Below the pieces are notes generated by a model, which had not been told where the DNA came from, ran no database searches, and was given only the letters and a program-made list of their open reading frames with translations. From Moraxella catarrhalis (GTDB taxonomy: Bacteria; Pseudomonadota; Gammaproteobacteria; Pseudomonadales; Moraxellaceae): a stretch of DNA of 64,000 nucleotides. Where the stretch lies: positions 62,001-126,000 of the forward strand of contig NZ_LXHE01000017.1 in the NCBI RefSeq assembly GCF_001656295.1. Reading direction: 5' to 3'. How positions within the stretch are numbered: the stretch's first letter is position 1; each line of letters starts with the position of its first letter. Positions 35,480 to 43,999 of this stretch are shown here, in pieces. Both the position numbers and the translations under genes were made by a program.

Positions 35480-35791
35480 ATGGGTTGGATATTTACTGAC
35501 GAGACACGATTTTATTTACACGACAACGAAACACTGCTCGATGGCATGATCCGTACAGAGCATAAAAAGGTGCGCTACGAATGCCGACAAGGCTACTGTG
35601 GCACTTGCCGCATGAAAGTGATTGCAACCACAGGATTGATCACTTTGGTAAAAAAACCGTTGGCGACTTTAGCAGATGATGAAATATTGGCGTGCTGCTG
35701 CACCTTAAATGGTACAGCCAAAGTCAGCTATTACCCTAAAAATGACAATCAGCTGTCTTTATTTGCTGACTTTACCGAGTGCCTGCCCTGA
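35480..35791 (+). CDS. yfaE: YfaE-like [2Fe-2S] ferredoxin, NrdB cofactor maintenance
   Basis: A 103-residue plant-type ferredoxin. Cysteine ligands are C35-x4-C40-x2-C43 (CRQGYCGTC) and one of the cysteines at 72-74 (ACCC). The motif spacing and EILACCC match E. coli YfaE, which supplies electrons to rebuild the NrdB diferric-tyrosyl radical. Position directly after nrdB supports the role. A palindromic segment (CCCTGATT / AATCAGGG, 35786-35816) overlaps the stop codon and could form a hairpin but has no T-run. Confidence 0.9.
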   Translation: MGWIFTDETRFYLHDNETLLDGMIRTEHKKVRYECRQGYCGTCRMKVIATTGLITLVKKPLATLADDEILACCCTLNGTAKVSYYPKNDNQLSLFADFTECLP

Positions 35792-35841
35792 TTTGATCAC
35801 GCATGTCGAATCAGGGTGTATGATCTGATATAAATTGATTG

Positions 35842-36711
35842 TCAATTTTCTGCTTCAGACTTTCTATTATTTTCTTCTTGGTGCTTTGGATTGTCTTTTT
35901 CGGTGATGATGTCAGCATCTGGATCGCCGAAGCTTAAGATATCACCAAAGTTTGGCTGAACTTTTAACAAAAGCTGTTGGGCTTTTAGATGGCCATCATT
36001 AACTTGAGCTTTTTTAAGGTTTTTCATGATCATATCGCTATTTTTTAACCAGCGACCAATTTCAAGATAAATGACATTGCCTTTATGCTCGGTAAACGGG
36101 ATGCCTTTGATCTTAATTTTATTTAAAATAAACGGCAGCGGATCTTTACGTAGTAGCGCACGATATAAGCTTACGCCAAGTCGTGCAGCTGGGGCTTTAT
36201 ACCATTGTTTGCTGTGTAGCTCAATCACTTCTGTGTCGCTGATTTGCTTAAGCACCAACCGCTGGGTGTGGCGATCCAGCTGAAGATGAACCAGCTCAAA
36301 ATTACTGGCCACTGTCGTGTATAGACCCATGATATCCACTGTGCAGGTTAGTCTGAGCCACCCATCATGAATATCCAATTTTAAATTATGTAACAGCCCA
36401 ACATTTTTTGTAACAAACTTATATAAAGCATCATTAACTTGCTTTTGAGTCAGTGTTACCAAAAGCTCATCAACCAAATTATCAGCTGCTTTGACATAGC
36501 CATGCTTGATATTGCCAAAAGTTTGTTGCCAGCTTAAGAGCAAGCTTTCATTAAACCAACTGCCACTGTCTTTGGCATCTAATTGATTTTCAAAAATCAT
36601 CGTGTCCGTTTGCGTTTTATCTGTATGATAAAAAGTTGTGTCATTGCCGTTTTTCATCATTTGGGCATTGGGCAGCTGAGAAGATGGGTGGGTTGTTTGA
36701 GTATTATCCAT
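35842..36711 (-). CDS. Conserved hypothetical protein
   Basis: A 289-residue protein of unknown function. The first 50 residues and last 40 are polar and low-complexity (QTTHPSSQLPNAQ; KDNPKHQEENNRKSEAEN). The middle region (about 55-235) alternates beta-like and helical stretches, with LHNLKLDIHDGWLRLTCTVD and SLYRALLRKDPLPFILNKIK. There is no signal peptide or transmembrane segment. I do not recognise a family. Its stop faces the ferredoxin gene and it is transcribed away from the DUF2905 gene region. A lipid-binding or LolA-like beta fold is imaginable from the alternating pattern but not supported. Confidence 0.7.
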   Translation of the reverse strand: MDNTQTTHPSSQLPNAQMMKNGNDTTFYHTDKTQTDTMIFENQLDAKDSGSWFNESLLLSWQQTFGNIKHGYVKAADNLVDELLVTLTQKQVNDALYKFVTKNVGLLHNLKLDIHDGWLRLTCTVDIMGLYTTVASNFELVHLQLDRHTQRLVLKQISDTEVIELHSKQWYKAPAARLGVSLYRALLRKDPLPFILNKIKIKGIPFTEHKGNVIYLEIGRWLKNSDMIMKNLKKAQVNDGHLKAQQLLLKVQPNFGDILSFGDPDADIITEKDNPKHQEENNRKSEAEN

Positions 36712-36882
36712 ATGATTCGATCTTAAATTTGATTATCCTAAATCGCTATGGTTTGATAACCAAAGCCTACTAAATATAAATTGATGAGTATTTTAGCAAA
36801 TTTTTTGTGGGATAAGATGGGTGAATCGGTAATTTTTTGTAGCTTTAAAAAGTATGTGATCTTGTCAATGCCGATCGATTAT

Positions 36883-37095
36883 CTAACGCCGAAAAATATG
36901 TAAAACAATGCTCAACACCACGCTAATAATGATCATGGTAACAATCGGAAAATAAACACGCGTCTGCCCACTTGGGGAATGATGGCTGATATCGCCAGGC
37001 AATTTACCAAACCATGAAAGTGCGTTTGGAAAAATGCTCAAAATAATACCAATAAAAACAAAAACAATGCCAATTAAAAGAAATATTTTTGCCAT
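36883..37095 (-). CDS. DUF2905 family small membrane protein
   Basis: A 70-residue protein with two transmembrane helices (about 3-22 and 48-66) separated by a short loop with the family motif WFGKLPGDI. The family has no assigned function. The start codon lies 85 bases from the divergent nspC gene. Confidence 0.85.
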   Translation of the reverse strand: MAKIFLLIGIVFVFIGIILSIFPNALSWFGKLPGDISHHSPSGQTRVYFPIVTMIIISVVLSIVLHIFRR

Positions 37096-37180
37096 AAATG
37101 ATCTGAATGCCTGCCTTTTAAAACAAATCTACCAAAAATTTTGTTAAAATATACCATGAATTTTATCAAAGGAATTTATC

Positions 37181-38383
37181 ATGAGTCAATTTTTTGCTCG
37201 ATTAACTCCTAAGCAAAAGCAATGTTTAGCAACCATTCAAACGCCGTATTATTTGCTTGATGAGCGTGCCATCATTGACAACCTTAGCATCACGCAAAAG
37301 GTTTGTCATGAGTCTGGTGCAAAAGCGTTACTTGCACTCAAATGCTTTGCCACTTGGGGGATTTTTGAATCTATGAAGCCTTATCTTCACGGCACAACTT
37401 CCTCGTCCTTAAAGGAAGTGCGACTGGGCAAAGAATGCTTTGGCGGTGAAACACACGCTTATAGCGTGGCTTATGCCGATCATGAAATCAAGGAAGTTCT
37501 TGGTTATTGTGATAAGATCATTTTTAATTCTTTTAATCAATTAAATAGATTTGGACAACTGGCTCGCGATAAAAACATCCCTGTTGGGCTTCGCCTAAAC
37601 CCCCAAACCAGTAACTCATCATTCATCATCGCCGATCCTGCCAGACCATTTAGCCGTTTGGGCGAGCATGATGTTGAGAGCATTATGGCGATAGCTGATC
37701 AGATTACTGGTGTGATGATTCATAATAATTGTGAGAACACTGATTTTGAGGCATTTAGCCAAAGTTTGACCGATATAGAAAACCGCTTTGGTGAGTTATT
37801 TCATCGCTTAGAATGGATCAGCTTTGGCGGTGGTATCCATTATATTGACCAAAATTATCCTTTAGATAAATTCATCAGTCGTCTGAAGTCTTTCAGCGAA
37901 ACCTACGGCGTGCAAATTTACCTTGAGCCTGGAGAAGCGTCGGTACATCAAGGTGCTGTGCTGGTAACCAGTGTGCTTGATACGCTGCATAATGGTAAGC
38001 CTCTGGCGGTAGTTGATGCATCCATTGAGGCGCATATGTTAGATTTGCTGATTTATCGCCAATCTTCGCCGCTGGCTTATGTTAATGACACAGCTTATGA
38101 TATTGAAGGTACAGATTTTGATGGCACATCGGCAGATGAAACCTCAGTAAGAATCTATGGCAAATCCTGTTTGGCGGGTGATATTTTTGGAGATTATACG
38201 CTTAATGAACCTTTAAAGATTGGTGACAAAGTCGCTTTTGGCAATGCCGCTGCTTATACAATGGTTAAGAAAAATTGGTTTAATGGCGTTGATATGCCAT
38301 CGATTGTGATTATTCGCCAAGATGGTGAAATCATGATTCAACGCCAATTTGATTATGAAGATTATAAAGCCAGTCTGTCTTAA
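37181..38383 (+). CDS. nspC: Carboxynorspermidine decarboxylase
   Basis: A PLP enzyme of the alanine racemase/lysine-decarboxylase fold that decarboxylates carboxy(nor)spermidine in the alternative polyamine pathway. The 400-residue protein has TPYYLLDERAIIDNL, the PLP lysine in LLALKCFATW, MIHNNCEN, the glycine-rich SFGGGIHY, the phosphate-binding YLEPGEASV, and KSCLAGDIFGDY. AAAGGAA precedes the ATG. The next gene encodes the matching dehydrogenase, so both steps from aspartate semialdehyde plus a diamine to (nor)spermidine are present. In many bacteria the dehydrogenase gene comes first; here the order is reversed. Confidence 0.93.
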   Translation: MSQFFARLTPKQKQCLATIQTPYYLLDERAIIDNLSITQKVCHESGAKALLALKCFATWGIFESMKPYLHGTTSSSLKEVRLGKECFGGETHAYSVAYADHEIKEVLGYCDKIIFNSFNQLNRFGQLARDKNIPVGLRLNPQTSNSSFIIADPARPFSRLGEHDVESIMAIADQITGVMIHNNCENTDFEAFSQSLTDIENRFGELFHRLEWISFGGGIHYIDQNYPLDKFISRLKSFSETYGVQIYLEPGEASVHQGAVLVTSVLDTLHNGKPLAVVDASIEAHMLDLLIYRQSSPLAYVNDTAYDIEGTDFDGTSADETSVRIYGKSCLAGDIFGDYTLNEPLKIGDKVAFGNAAAYTMVKKNWFNGVDMPSIVIIRQDGEIMIQRQFDYEDYKASLS

Positions 38384-38574
38384 ATGAAACATTACTTTGA
38401 AGAATAAATGATTGCCTAGCTGCTTGAAAATCAGGCAAATAATCGCTATTATTAAAGGCTTTATCATCAATAGCAAATAATTTGGGTGTGTGAATTTTCC
38501 TTGAAGTCTTCCTTTTTAATTCATGCACAAGTATTGATAAGCTCATTTCATTCATTGGGCATTAAGGAGGATTG

Positions 38575-39825
38575 ATGTCTCAGGCAAAAAATGTACTCAT
38601 CATTGGTGCAGGTGGTGTCGCTCAGGTGGTTGCACACAAATGTGCAATGGCAAATGATATTTTTGGGGAAATTCACATCGCATCACGCAAGATTGACAAG
38701 TGTCAAGCTATTGCCAAAAATGTCGCCAAAAAGGGCAGTTTTAAGCGTGATGCCGTTTTGCATACTCATGCTGTAGATGCGATGAATCATCACGCTGTGG
38801 CTGAATTGATCCGCAAAACAAATACAGATATCGTGATTAATGTTGGCTCACCATTTATTAATATGAGCGTGATGGATGCGTGCATCGAAACAGGTACGCA
38901 TTATTTAGATACTGCCATTTATGAAGATCCGCATAAAATTTGTGAAACGCCGCCTTGGTATGAAAATTATGAATGGAAAAAACGAGAAGCCTTCAAAAAA
39001 GCAGGTGCGACCGCCATCTTGGGTGTGGGCTTTGATCCAGGTGTTGTCAATGCATACGCACGGTTGGGTGTTGAGTATTTTGATGAAGACAGCGTAACCG
39101 ATATTGATATCATTGATATTAATGCTGGTAGCCATGGCAAATATTTTGCAACCAATTTTGATCCTGAGATTAATTTTCGTGAGTTCACTGGCGTGGTTTA
39201 TTCTTGGCAAAATAGCCAATGGCAGACCAACCAAATGTTTGAAGTCAAGCGCACGGATGACTTACCAGTCGTCGGTATTCAAAACAGCTATCTAAGCGGG
39301 CACGATGAACTGCACTCTTTGCACAAAAACTTAAATGTGCCGAATATCCGTTTTTGGATGGGGTTTGGTGATCATTATATCAATGTATTTGGCGTGCTAA
39401 AAAATCTTGGTCTCTTATCAGAGCAGCCGATCACAACTGCCGAGGGTCTAGAAGTAGTGCCTCTAAAAGTCGTCAAGGCGGTTTTACCCAATCCTGCCAG
39501 TCTTGCCGAACATTATACAGGTAAGACCTGTATCGGCAATAAAGTTAAGGGGGAAAAAGACGGCGAGACTCAAGAAATATTTATTTATAATATCATCGAT
39601 CATGAAGACGCTTATGCCGAAGTCGGTAGTCAAGGCATTTCTTATACCGCAGGTGTGCCGCCTGTTGCAGCAGCACTTTTGATCGCCAGTGGTGAATGGA
39701 ATGTAGGTACGATGGTCAATGTTGAAGAGCTAGATGCTAGACCTTTTATCAATCTACTAAATACCATGGGTTTGACGACACGCATTGCTGATAAAGATGG
39801 CGATCGATTGTTAGCATTTAGTTAA
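38575..39825 (+). CDS. Carboxynorspermidine dehydrogenase (saccharopine dehydrogenase family)
   Basis: A 416-residue NAD(P)-dependent enzyme that condenses aspartate semialdehyde with a diamine and reduces the Schiff base. It has the N-terminal NVLIIGAGGVAQVVAHKC, INVGSPFINMSVMDACIETG, YLDTAIYED, and LGVGFDPGVVNAYARL, all typical of the Lys1-like branch. AAGGAGG is ideally placed 6 bases before the ATG at 38575; a TTG at 38572 is in frame but unlikely. It lies 191 bases after nspC; that gap holds no gene, only AT-rich sequence with a 6-bp inverted repeat (TTGCCT / AGGCAA). A terminator follows. Confidence 0.9.
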   Translation: MSQAKNVLIIGAGGVAQVVAHKCAMANDIFGEIHIASRKIDKCQAIAKNVAKKGSFKRDAVLHTHAVDAMNHHAVAELIRKTNTDIVINVGSPFINMSVMDACIETGTHYLDTAIYEDPHKICETPPWYENYEWKKREAFKKAGATAILGVGFDPGVVNAYARLGVEYFDEDSVTDIDIIDINAGSHGKYFATNFDPEINFREFTGVVYSWQNSQWQTNQMFEVKRTDDLPVVGIQNSYLSGHDELHSLHKNLNVPNIRFWMGFGDHYINVFGVLKNLGLLSEQPITTAEGLEVVPLKVVKAVLPNPASLAEHYTGKTCIGNKVKGEKDGETQEIFIYNIIDHEDAYAEVGSQGISYTAGVPPVAAALLIASGEWNVGTMVNVEELDARPFINLLNTMGLTTRIADKDGDRLLAFS

Positions 39826-39845
39826 CCTAAGCTTTGAATCATAGT

Positions 39846-39875
39846 GCAGCAATGCAAATGCCTTGCTGCGTTTTT
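39846..39875 (+). terminator. Terminator after the carboxynorspermidine dehydrogenase gene
   Basis: GCAGCAA pairs with TTGCTGC across a 10-base loop, followed by GTTTTT, 20 bases past the stop codon. Confidence 0.8.
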
Positions 39876-39897
39876 GCTTTTTGTCAAAAATCACCTG

Positions 39898-39906
39898 TGA
39901 TATAAT
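39898..39906 (+). promoter_or_regulatory. Extended -10 promoter upstream of the queD-like gene
   Basis: TGATATAAT, the same extended -10 seen before the TrmB-like gene, 39 bases before the ATG. TTGTCA at 39881 is only 14 bases from the hexamer, so the TGn extension probably compensates. It likely drives the queD-tsaE-miaA-hfq run. Confidence 0.55.
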
Positions 39907-39944
39907 CATTCTAAACGAGCAAAATAGTACATTAAAGGCTTATT

Positions 39945-40541
39945 ATGCGAATTCGCAAACTGTTTAAATTTGAAAATGCACACATTGTGCGTAATTGTTC
40001 ATCCGATCGCTGTAAACGATCCATACATGGACACAGCTATGAAGTTGAGCTGATTTTGGAGGCGCATCGTCTTGATCATGGTCAAATGGTTTATGATTTT
40101 GGACTATTAAAGCACCATATCAAAGATATCATAGATAGTTTTGATCACGCCATCACTTTTTGGGATAAAGACGATCCAAGCTATATCCAAGCCTGCAAGG
40201 ACTTCAGCGCGCGTTGGGTGAGTTTGCCTGTGTCGCCTTCAGCCGAGCAGTTTAGCCGAGTGATTTTCTTTTGGGCAGATGCCATTTTGAATCAAACTGT
40301 CATGCAAAACGGTGAACAAGATATCAGCATTTATTCCGTCATTGTCCATGAGACAGCGACAGGCTATGCTCAGTGCTTTAAGCAAGATGTTGAAAATGAA
40401 CAAATGGGCGTACTTCACTTAGCTGATTTTGAGTTCAGTGAGCAAGTTAAATCAGAGTGGAGCGACCCTCAAATGTATGATAAGCTGCTAAAAGGTGACG
40501 CATTTGTCAATCCAAAAGTGGATTTGCAGGTTCAAGTATGA
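39945..40541 (+). CDS. QueD-like 6-carboxytetrahydropterin synthase family protein
   Basis: A 198-residue member of the 6-pyruvoyl-tetrahydropterin synthase fold. Zinc ligands are His13, His28 and His30 (FENAHIV, SIHGHSYEVEL), the catalytic cysteine equivalent is Cys23 (in CSSDRCKRS), an Asp-His pair lies in SFDHAITF, and the substrate glutamate lies in VIVHETATGYA. QueD makes the 6-carboxy-tetrahydropterin precursor of queuosine. The protein is about 75 residues longer than E. coli QueD, with extra sequence in the middle and at the C terminus, so the substrate could differ. Its end overlaps tsaE by 4 bases. Confidence 0.8.
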   Translation: MRIRKLFKFENAHIVRNCSSDRCKRSIHGHSYEVELILEAHRLDHGQMVYDFGLLKHHIKDIIDSFDHAITFWDKDDPSYIQACKDFSARWVSLPVSPSAEQFSRVIFFWADAILNQTVMQNGEQDISIYSVIVHETATGYAQCFKQDVENEQMGVLHLADFEFSEQVKSEWSDPQMYDKLLKGDAFVNPKVDLQVQV

Positions 40542-40984
40542 ACAGTCAAACCTTATCCTTACACAGTGAAGCGGACACCCAAGCACTTGCCGAAAAATTG
40601 GCTCAGATGCACTTATCGGGCAGTGTGTGGTTGTCAGGTGATTTGGGTGCAGGCAAAACGACTTTAGTACGCTATTGGCTACAAGCTATGGGTCATAAAG
40701 GTGCTGTCAAAAGCCCCACTTACACGCTGGTAGAGCCTTATCAAATCAATATACAAGGGGGGTTAAAGCCTGTTTATCACGCTGATTTATATCGCTTGAA
40801 TGATTCTGAAGAGCTTGATTTTATTGGCTTTTATGAATATTTTGATGAACCAAACAGCCTTGTTATTATTGAGTGGGCAAGCCGTGCCAGTCAAGTCCTG
40901 CCTAAGCCTGATTATCATATTGATATCATTCGCCATCTTGATGACAAAAGAGTCGTTACCTTGACAGGCTTTGAGGAAGTATGA
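40538..40984 (+). CDS. tsaE: TsaE, tRNA threonylcarbamoyladenosine biosynthesis ATPase
   Basis: A 148-residue P-loop protein that drives the TsaB/TsaD complex in t6A37 synthesis. It has Walker A GDLGAGKTT, the SPTYTLVEPY switch-like motif, HADLYRL and the Walker B-like LVIIEWASRA. Length is normal. Start and stop both overlap the neighbours by 4 bases (ATGA), so translation is coupled with the queD-like gene and with miaA, another tRNA position-37 modification gene. Confidence 0.94.
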   Translation: MNSQTLSLHSEADTQALAEKLAQMHLSGSVWLSGDLGAGKTTLVRYWLQAMGHKGAVKSPTYTLVEPYQINIQGGLKPVYHADLYRLNDSEELDFIGFYEYFDEPNSLVIIEWASRASQVLPKPDYHIDIIRHLDDKRVVTLTGFEEV

Positions 40985-42093
40985 TGAATCTGCCGCATTA
41001 TACCGATTTGCCGGATAACAGTGTTGTTTGCCTAATGTCTCCGACCGCCAGTGGCAAGACAGATTTGGCGTTCAAGCTGTACGATACGGGCAGATTTGAG
41101 CTGATATCTGTGGACAGTGCGCTGATTTATCAAGGTATGGATATTGGTACTGCCAAACCTACCAAAGATGAGCTTAGAGCTTATCCGCATCATTTGGTAG
41201 ATATTTTGACGCCCACTCAGAGCTATAGCGTCGCAAATTTTATCCAAGATGTGGAGTGCTTGATTGGCAAGATTCATGCGCGCAATAAAATCCCTGTTTT
41301 AGTCGGCGGAACGATGATGTATTATATGGCGCTGCTTGATGGGATATCCACAGTACCACAAACCAAGCCAACCATCCGCAATCAAGTCAAAGCTTGGCAT
41401 GATGAAAAAGGCAATGAACCTTTGTATGAGTACCTAAGGCAGCATGATCCTGTGATTTGCCAAAAGCTCAAAGTTACAGACACACAGCGCATCACCCGTG
41501 CGGTTGAGGTGCACATGCAAACCGGTAAGCCCTTAAGTGAATGGCAATCGACGCCCAAAGTAGCGATCAGCGACCACCCAAAATGGCATTGGTACGCTAT
41601 CATCGTCACGCCAGACAGAGCTTGGCTGCATGAGCGGATCGAACAAAGGCTTGAAAAAATGTGGGCGGATGGATTTTTACAAGAAGTGATCGGACTCATT
41701 GAGCATCATTCAGATCTGACAGCTGACATGCCGGCGCTGCGTGCCGTCGGATATCGCCAAGTGCTTGATTATTTGATCGCAATTAACCATCCCTGCGTCA
41801 CCGCTCATCCTGGGCTTAAGTCATATTATGATGTTCAAACATCTAACAAAAAGCAAGAAATTGGCTCAATTCATCAAGATTTTAACAAAAAATTTAAAAA
41901 AACCATGACAAATGCAGGGGATTTGGCTTGTCAAGATATGAAAAATAAGGCATTATATGCTACAAGACAGTTAGCAAAACGCCAATATACTTGGCTGAAG
42001 CAATTGGCACAGACAGATAACCCAACCAAAAATAATTTAACAATAGTATCATTTAATAGCATAAAACAAGTAGAACAGCAATTGTTGCAATAA
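40981..42093 (+). CDS. miaA: tRNA dimethylallyltransferase with a C-terminal insertion
   Basis: Adds the isopentenyl group to A37 of tRNAs reading UNN codons. The 370-residue protein has the P-loop SPTASGKTDLA, SVDSALIYQGMDIGTAKPT, PHHLVDILTPTQSYSVANF, VGGTMMYYMALLDG and RAVGYRQVLDYL. Between this last motif (about 254-264) and the conserved ATRQLAKRQYTWLK (about 326) there are about 65 residues where E. coli has about 19, giving an extra polar, lysine-rich stretch. Start overlaps tsaE (ATGA). Together with hfq downstream this is the widely conserved miaA-hfq pair. Confidence 0.94.
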   Translation: MMNLPHYTDLPDNSVVCLMSPTASGKTDLAFKLYDTGRFELISVDSALIYQGMDIGTAKPTKDELRAYPHHLVDILTPTQSYSVANFIQDVECLIGKIHARNKIPVLVGGTMMYYMALLDGISTVPQTKPTIRNQVKAWHDEKGNEPLYEYLRQHDPVICQKLKVTDTQRITRAVEVHMQTGKPLSEWQSTPKVAISDHPKWHWYAIIVTPDRAWLHERIEQRLEKMWADGFLQEVIGLIEHHSDLTADMPALRAVGYRQVLDYLIAINHPCVTAHPGLKSYYDVQTSNKKQEIGSIHQDFNKKFKKTMTNAGDLACQDMKNKALYATRQLAKRQYTWLKQLAQTDNPTKNNLTIVSFNSIKQVEQQLLQ

Positions 42094-42148
42094 CTTATGA
42101 GGAATTTCCCCGTTTGCATTGCTTTAGCTATTTAGATTGGAGAAACTT

Positions 42149-42793
42149 ATGTCAAAAGGACAAACTTTACAAGACCCATTTTTGAATGCTTTGCGTAAAG
42201 ATCGTATTCCAGTATCAATTTTTTTGGTCAATGGCATAAAGCTACAAGGACAGATCGAATCTTTTGATCAATATGTTGTCTTATTGAAGAACACAGTCAG
42301 CCAAATGGTGTATAAGCACGCCATTTCAACGGTTGTACCCACCAGAAACCCCCGCACAGAAGGCGGCTCTACACCAGCTCAATCCACAGGTGGATATCAA
42401 GGCTCTAATTTGGGCGTCATGACCAGTGGTACTTATCAAGGCAATGGCTTTGAGCGCCGCCAAAATCAAGGCGGATTTGATCGCGGTGGTATGGGCTATC
42501 AAGGCAGCCCTCGTCCACAGGGCGGCTTTACTCGCACGCCTCAGAGTGGCTTTGAGCGTCAAACTCAAGGCGGATTTGATCGCGGTGGTATGGGCTATCA
42601 AGGTGGCGGCATGGGCGGCATTAATCACACAGGATTTGATCGTCAAAGCTTTGATCGTTCAGGCTTTGAGGAACGTGGATTTGATGGTAAAGCTTTTGAA
42701 AGCAACGATACCAGAAATTTTAACCACTCAGGCTTTGATGCTAAGCCAGACCCAAAATTTAATCATGACGATGATTTTGAGAATCAGTCCTAA
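42149..42793 (+). CDS. hfq: RNA chaperone Hfq with long glycine-rich C-terminal tail
   Basis: A 214-residue Hfq. Residues 1-68 form the Sm core ([19 protein letters not shown]; Sm2 [10 protein letters not shown]), which pairs small RNAs with mRNAs as a hexamer. The remaining 145 residues are Gly/Phe/Gln/Asp/Arg-rich, with repeats such as [13 protein letters not shown] (twice) and GFDxxxF units, ending in an acidic DDDFENQS. Long glycine-rich Hfq tails are known in Acinetobacter and Moraxella. GGAGA is 5 bases before the ATG at 42149. A 39-bp perfect direct repeat lies in the tail coding sequence. Confidence 0.95.
   Translation: MSKGQTLQDPFLNALRKDRIPVSIFLVNGIKLQGQIESFDQYVVLLKNTVSQMVYKHAISTVVPTRNPRTEGGSTPAQSTGGYQGSNLGVMTSGTYQGNGFERRQNQGGFDRGGMGYQGSPRPQGGFTRTPQSGFERQTQGGFDRGGMGYQGGGMGGINHTGFDRQSFDRSGFEERGFDGKAFESNDTRNFNHSGFDAKPDPKFNHDDDFENQS
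42466..42603 (+). repeat. 39-bp perfect direct repeat in the hfq tail
   Basis: The same 39 bases occur at 42466-42504 and 42565-42603, with a 99-bp period (a multiple of three). They encode the repeated [13 protein letters not shown] segment. Slippage or recombination between the copies would remove or add 33 residues in frame. Confidence 0.9.
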
Positions 42794-42847
42794 TCCAGTT
42801 ATAACCTGACTGACTTATCCAGCCCAAAATGAAGTATTTTGGAATCA

Positions 42848-42882
42848 AACTTGTATGCGAGCTTATCGTGTACAAGTTTTTT
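42848..42882 (+). terminator. Rho-independent terminator after hfq
   Basis: AACTTGTA pairs with TACAAGTT, with an inner CGA/TCG pairing, then a T-run; about 55 bases after the hfq stop. Confidence 0.85.
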
Positions 42883-42977
42883 CTTGGGGATGTTTTATAG
42901 GTCATAAACTCCAAAATACCAATCAATAGACAGATAAAATGTGCTATTATTATGGTCTAAGTTTTTTGATGAATTAA

Positions 42978-43961
42978 ATGGTAATGAGACAAAATAACCT
43001 TGCGCCCAGCGATTACATTCAAGATGCTATTGACGCGATCCGTACAGAACAGCGTGCTTTAGACCTGTTGATTGATGAGCTTGATGAGCGTTTTGTCAAT
43101 GCGTGTCAGGCGATTTTGAATTGTTCTGGACGCGTGGTAGTAACAGGCATGGGCAAGTCTGGACATATCGGTCGTAAGATCGCAGCTACTTTTGCATCGA
43201 CGGGCACGCCAGCCTTTTTTATGCACCCTGGGGAAGCAGGGCATGGTGATCTGGGGATGCTGGTGCAAGGAGATGTACTCATTGCCATCTCAAATTCGGG
43301 TGAGTCAGATGAGATACGCATGCTGCTGCCTGTCGTCAAGCAGTTAAAAATCCCACTCATTAGCATCAGTCGCGATAAGCGCGGAGTTTTGCCAAGATCG
43401 GCGGATATTGCATTGACTTTGGGTCTGTCCGAAGAAGCGTGCCCCCTTGGGCTTGCACCAACTTCAAGCACCACAGCAACACTGGCTTTGGGCGATGCGT
43501 TGGCGGTGGCGCTATTGCATGCACGTGGATTTACTAGCCATGATTTTGCGCTTTCTCATCCTGCGGGTGCACTTGGGCGTAAGCTTTTGACGCGTGTTTC
43601 TGACATCATGCATACCGATAATTTGCCCATTGTGCATTATAAATCAAGCTTAAATGAAACTTTATTGGCTATGACCAGTGGGCGCCTAGGTCTTGCTGTG
43701 ATTGTCGATGATGAAGACAACGTGGTCGGTATTTTTACCGATGGGGATTTGCGCCGTAAATTGGCGGAGCATACTAAGCTAACCGTTGAAATTCAGACAC
43801 TGATGACCAAGACACCAAAATCTGCTGATGAGCAGATGCGCGCATCTGATGCACTTACTTTGATGAACGAAAATGCAATCAGTCAGCTATTGGTGCTAAA
43901 AGACCATCAATTAATCGGCGTAATTAGTATTCATGATATACTAAAAGCTGGCGTCAGCTAA
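42978..43961 (+). CDS. kdsD: D-arabinose 5-phosphate isomerase
   Basis: First step of Kdo synthesis for LPS: ribulose 5-phosphate to arabinose 5-phosphate. The 327-residue protein has an N-terminal SIS sugar-isomerase domain (VVVTGMGKSGHIGRKIAATF, ISNSGESDEIRMLLP, PTSSTTATLALGDALA) and a C-terminal CBS pair (about 205-325; GRLGLAVIVDDEDNVVGIF). A TGC-extended TATTAT near 42942-42950 is a possible promoter 28 bases upstream. A second ATG two codons in (42984) is an alternative start. It heads the kdsD-kdsC-lptC-lptA-lptB run. Confidence 0.95.
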   Translation: MVMRQNNLAPSDYIQDAIDAIRTEQRALDLLIDELDERFVNACQAILNCSGRVVVTGMGKSGHIGRKIAATFASTGTPAFFMHPGEAGHGDLGMLVQGDVLIAISNSGESDEIRMLLPVVKQLKIPLISISRDKRGVLPRSADIALTLGLSEEACPLGLAPTSSTTATLALGDALAVALLHARGFTSHDFALSHPAGALGRKLLTRVSDIMHTDNLPIVHYKSSLNETLLAMTSGRLGLAVIVDDEDNVVGIFTDGDLRRKLAEHTKLTVEIQTLMTKTPKSADEQMRASDALTLMNENAISQLLVLKDHQLIGVISIHDILKAGVS

Positions 43962-43999
43962 ACTTAAATTCAGTTGATCAAAATTAAAAAGATAAAGCC

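Noticed and set aside
35786-35816. Inverted repeat CCCTGATT/AATCAGGG at the end of the ferredoxin gene as a terminator
   Set aside because: It lacks a T-run and has a 15-base loop; it could form a hairpin but cannot be called a terminator.
42326-42809. Long open frames on both strands across the hfq tail
   Set aside because: They arise from the repetitive, G/C-biased codons of the glycine-rich tail (Ala/Ile-rich shadows) and have no start signals.
42835-42846. A further TATTTTGGAAT near the end of the hfq region as a third sulfur-regulatory site
   Set aside because: Only the short core matches and it lies downstream of hfq next to its terminator; the rest of the 32-base element is absent.
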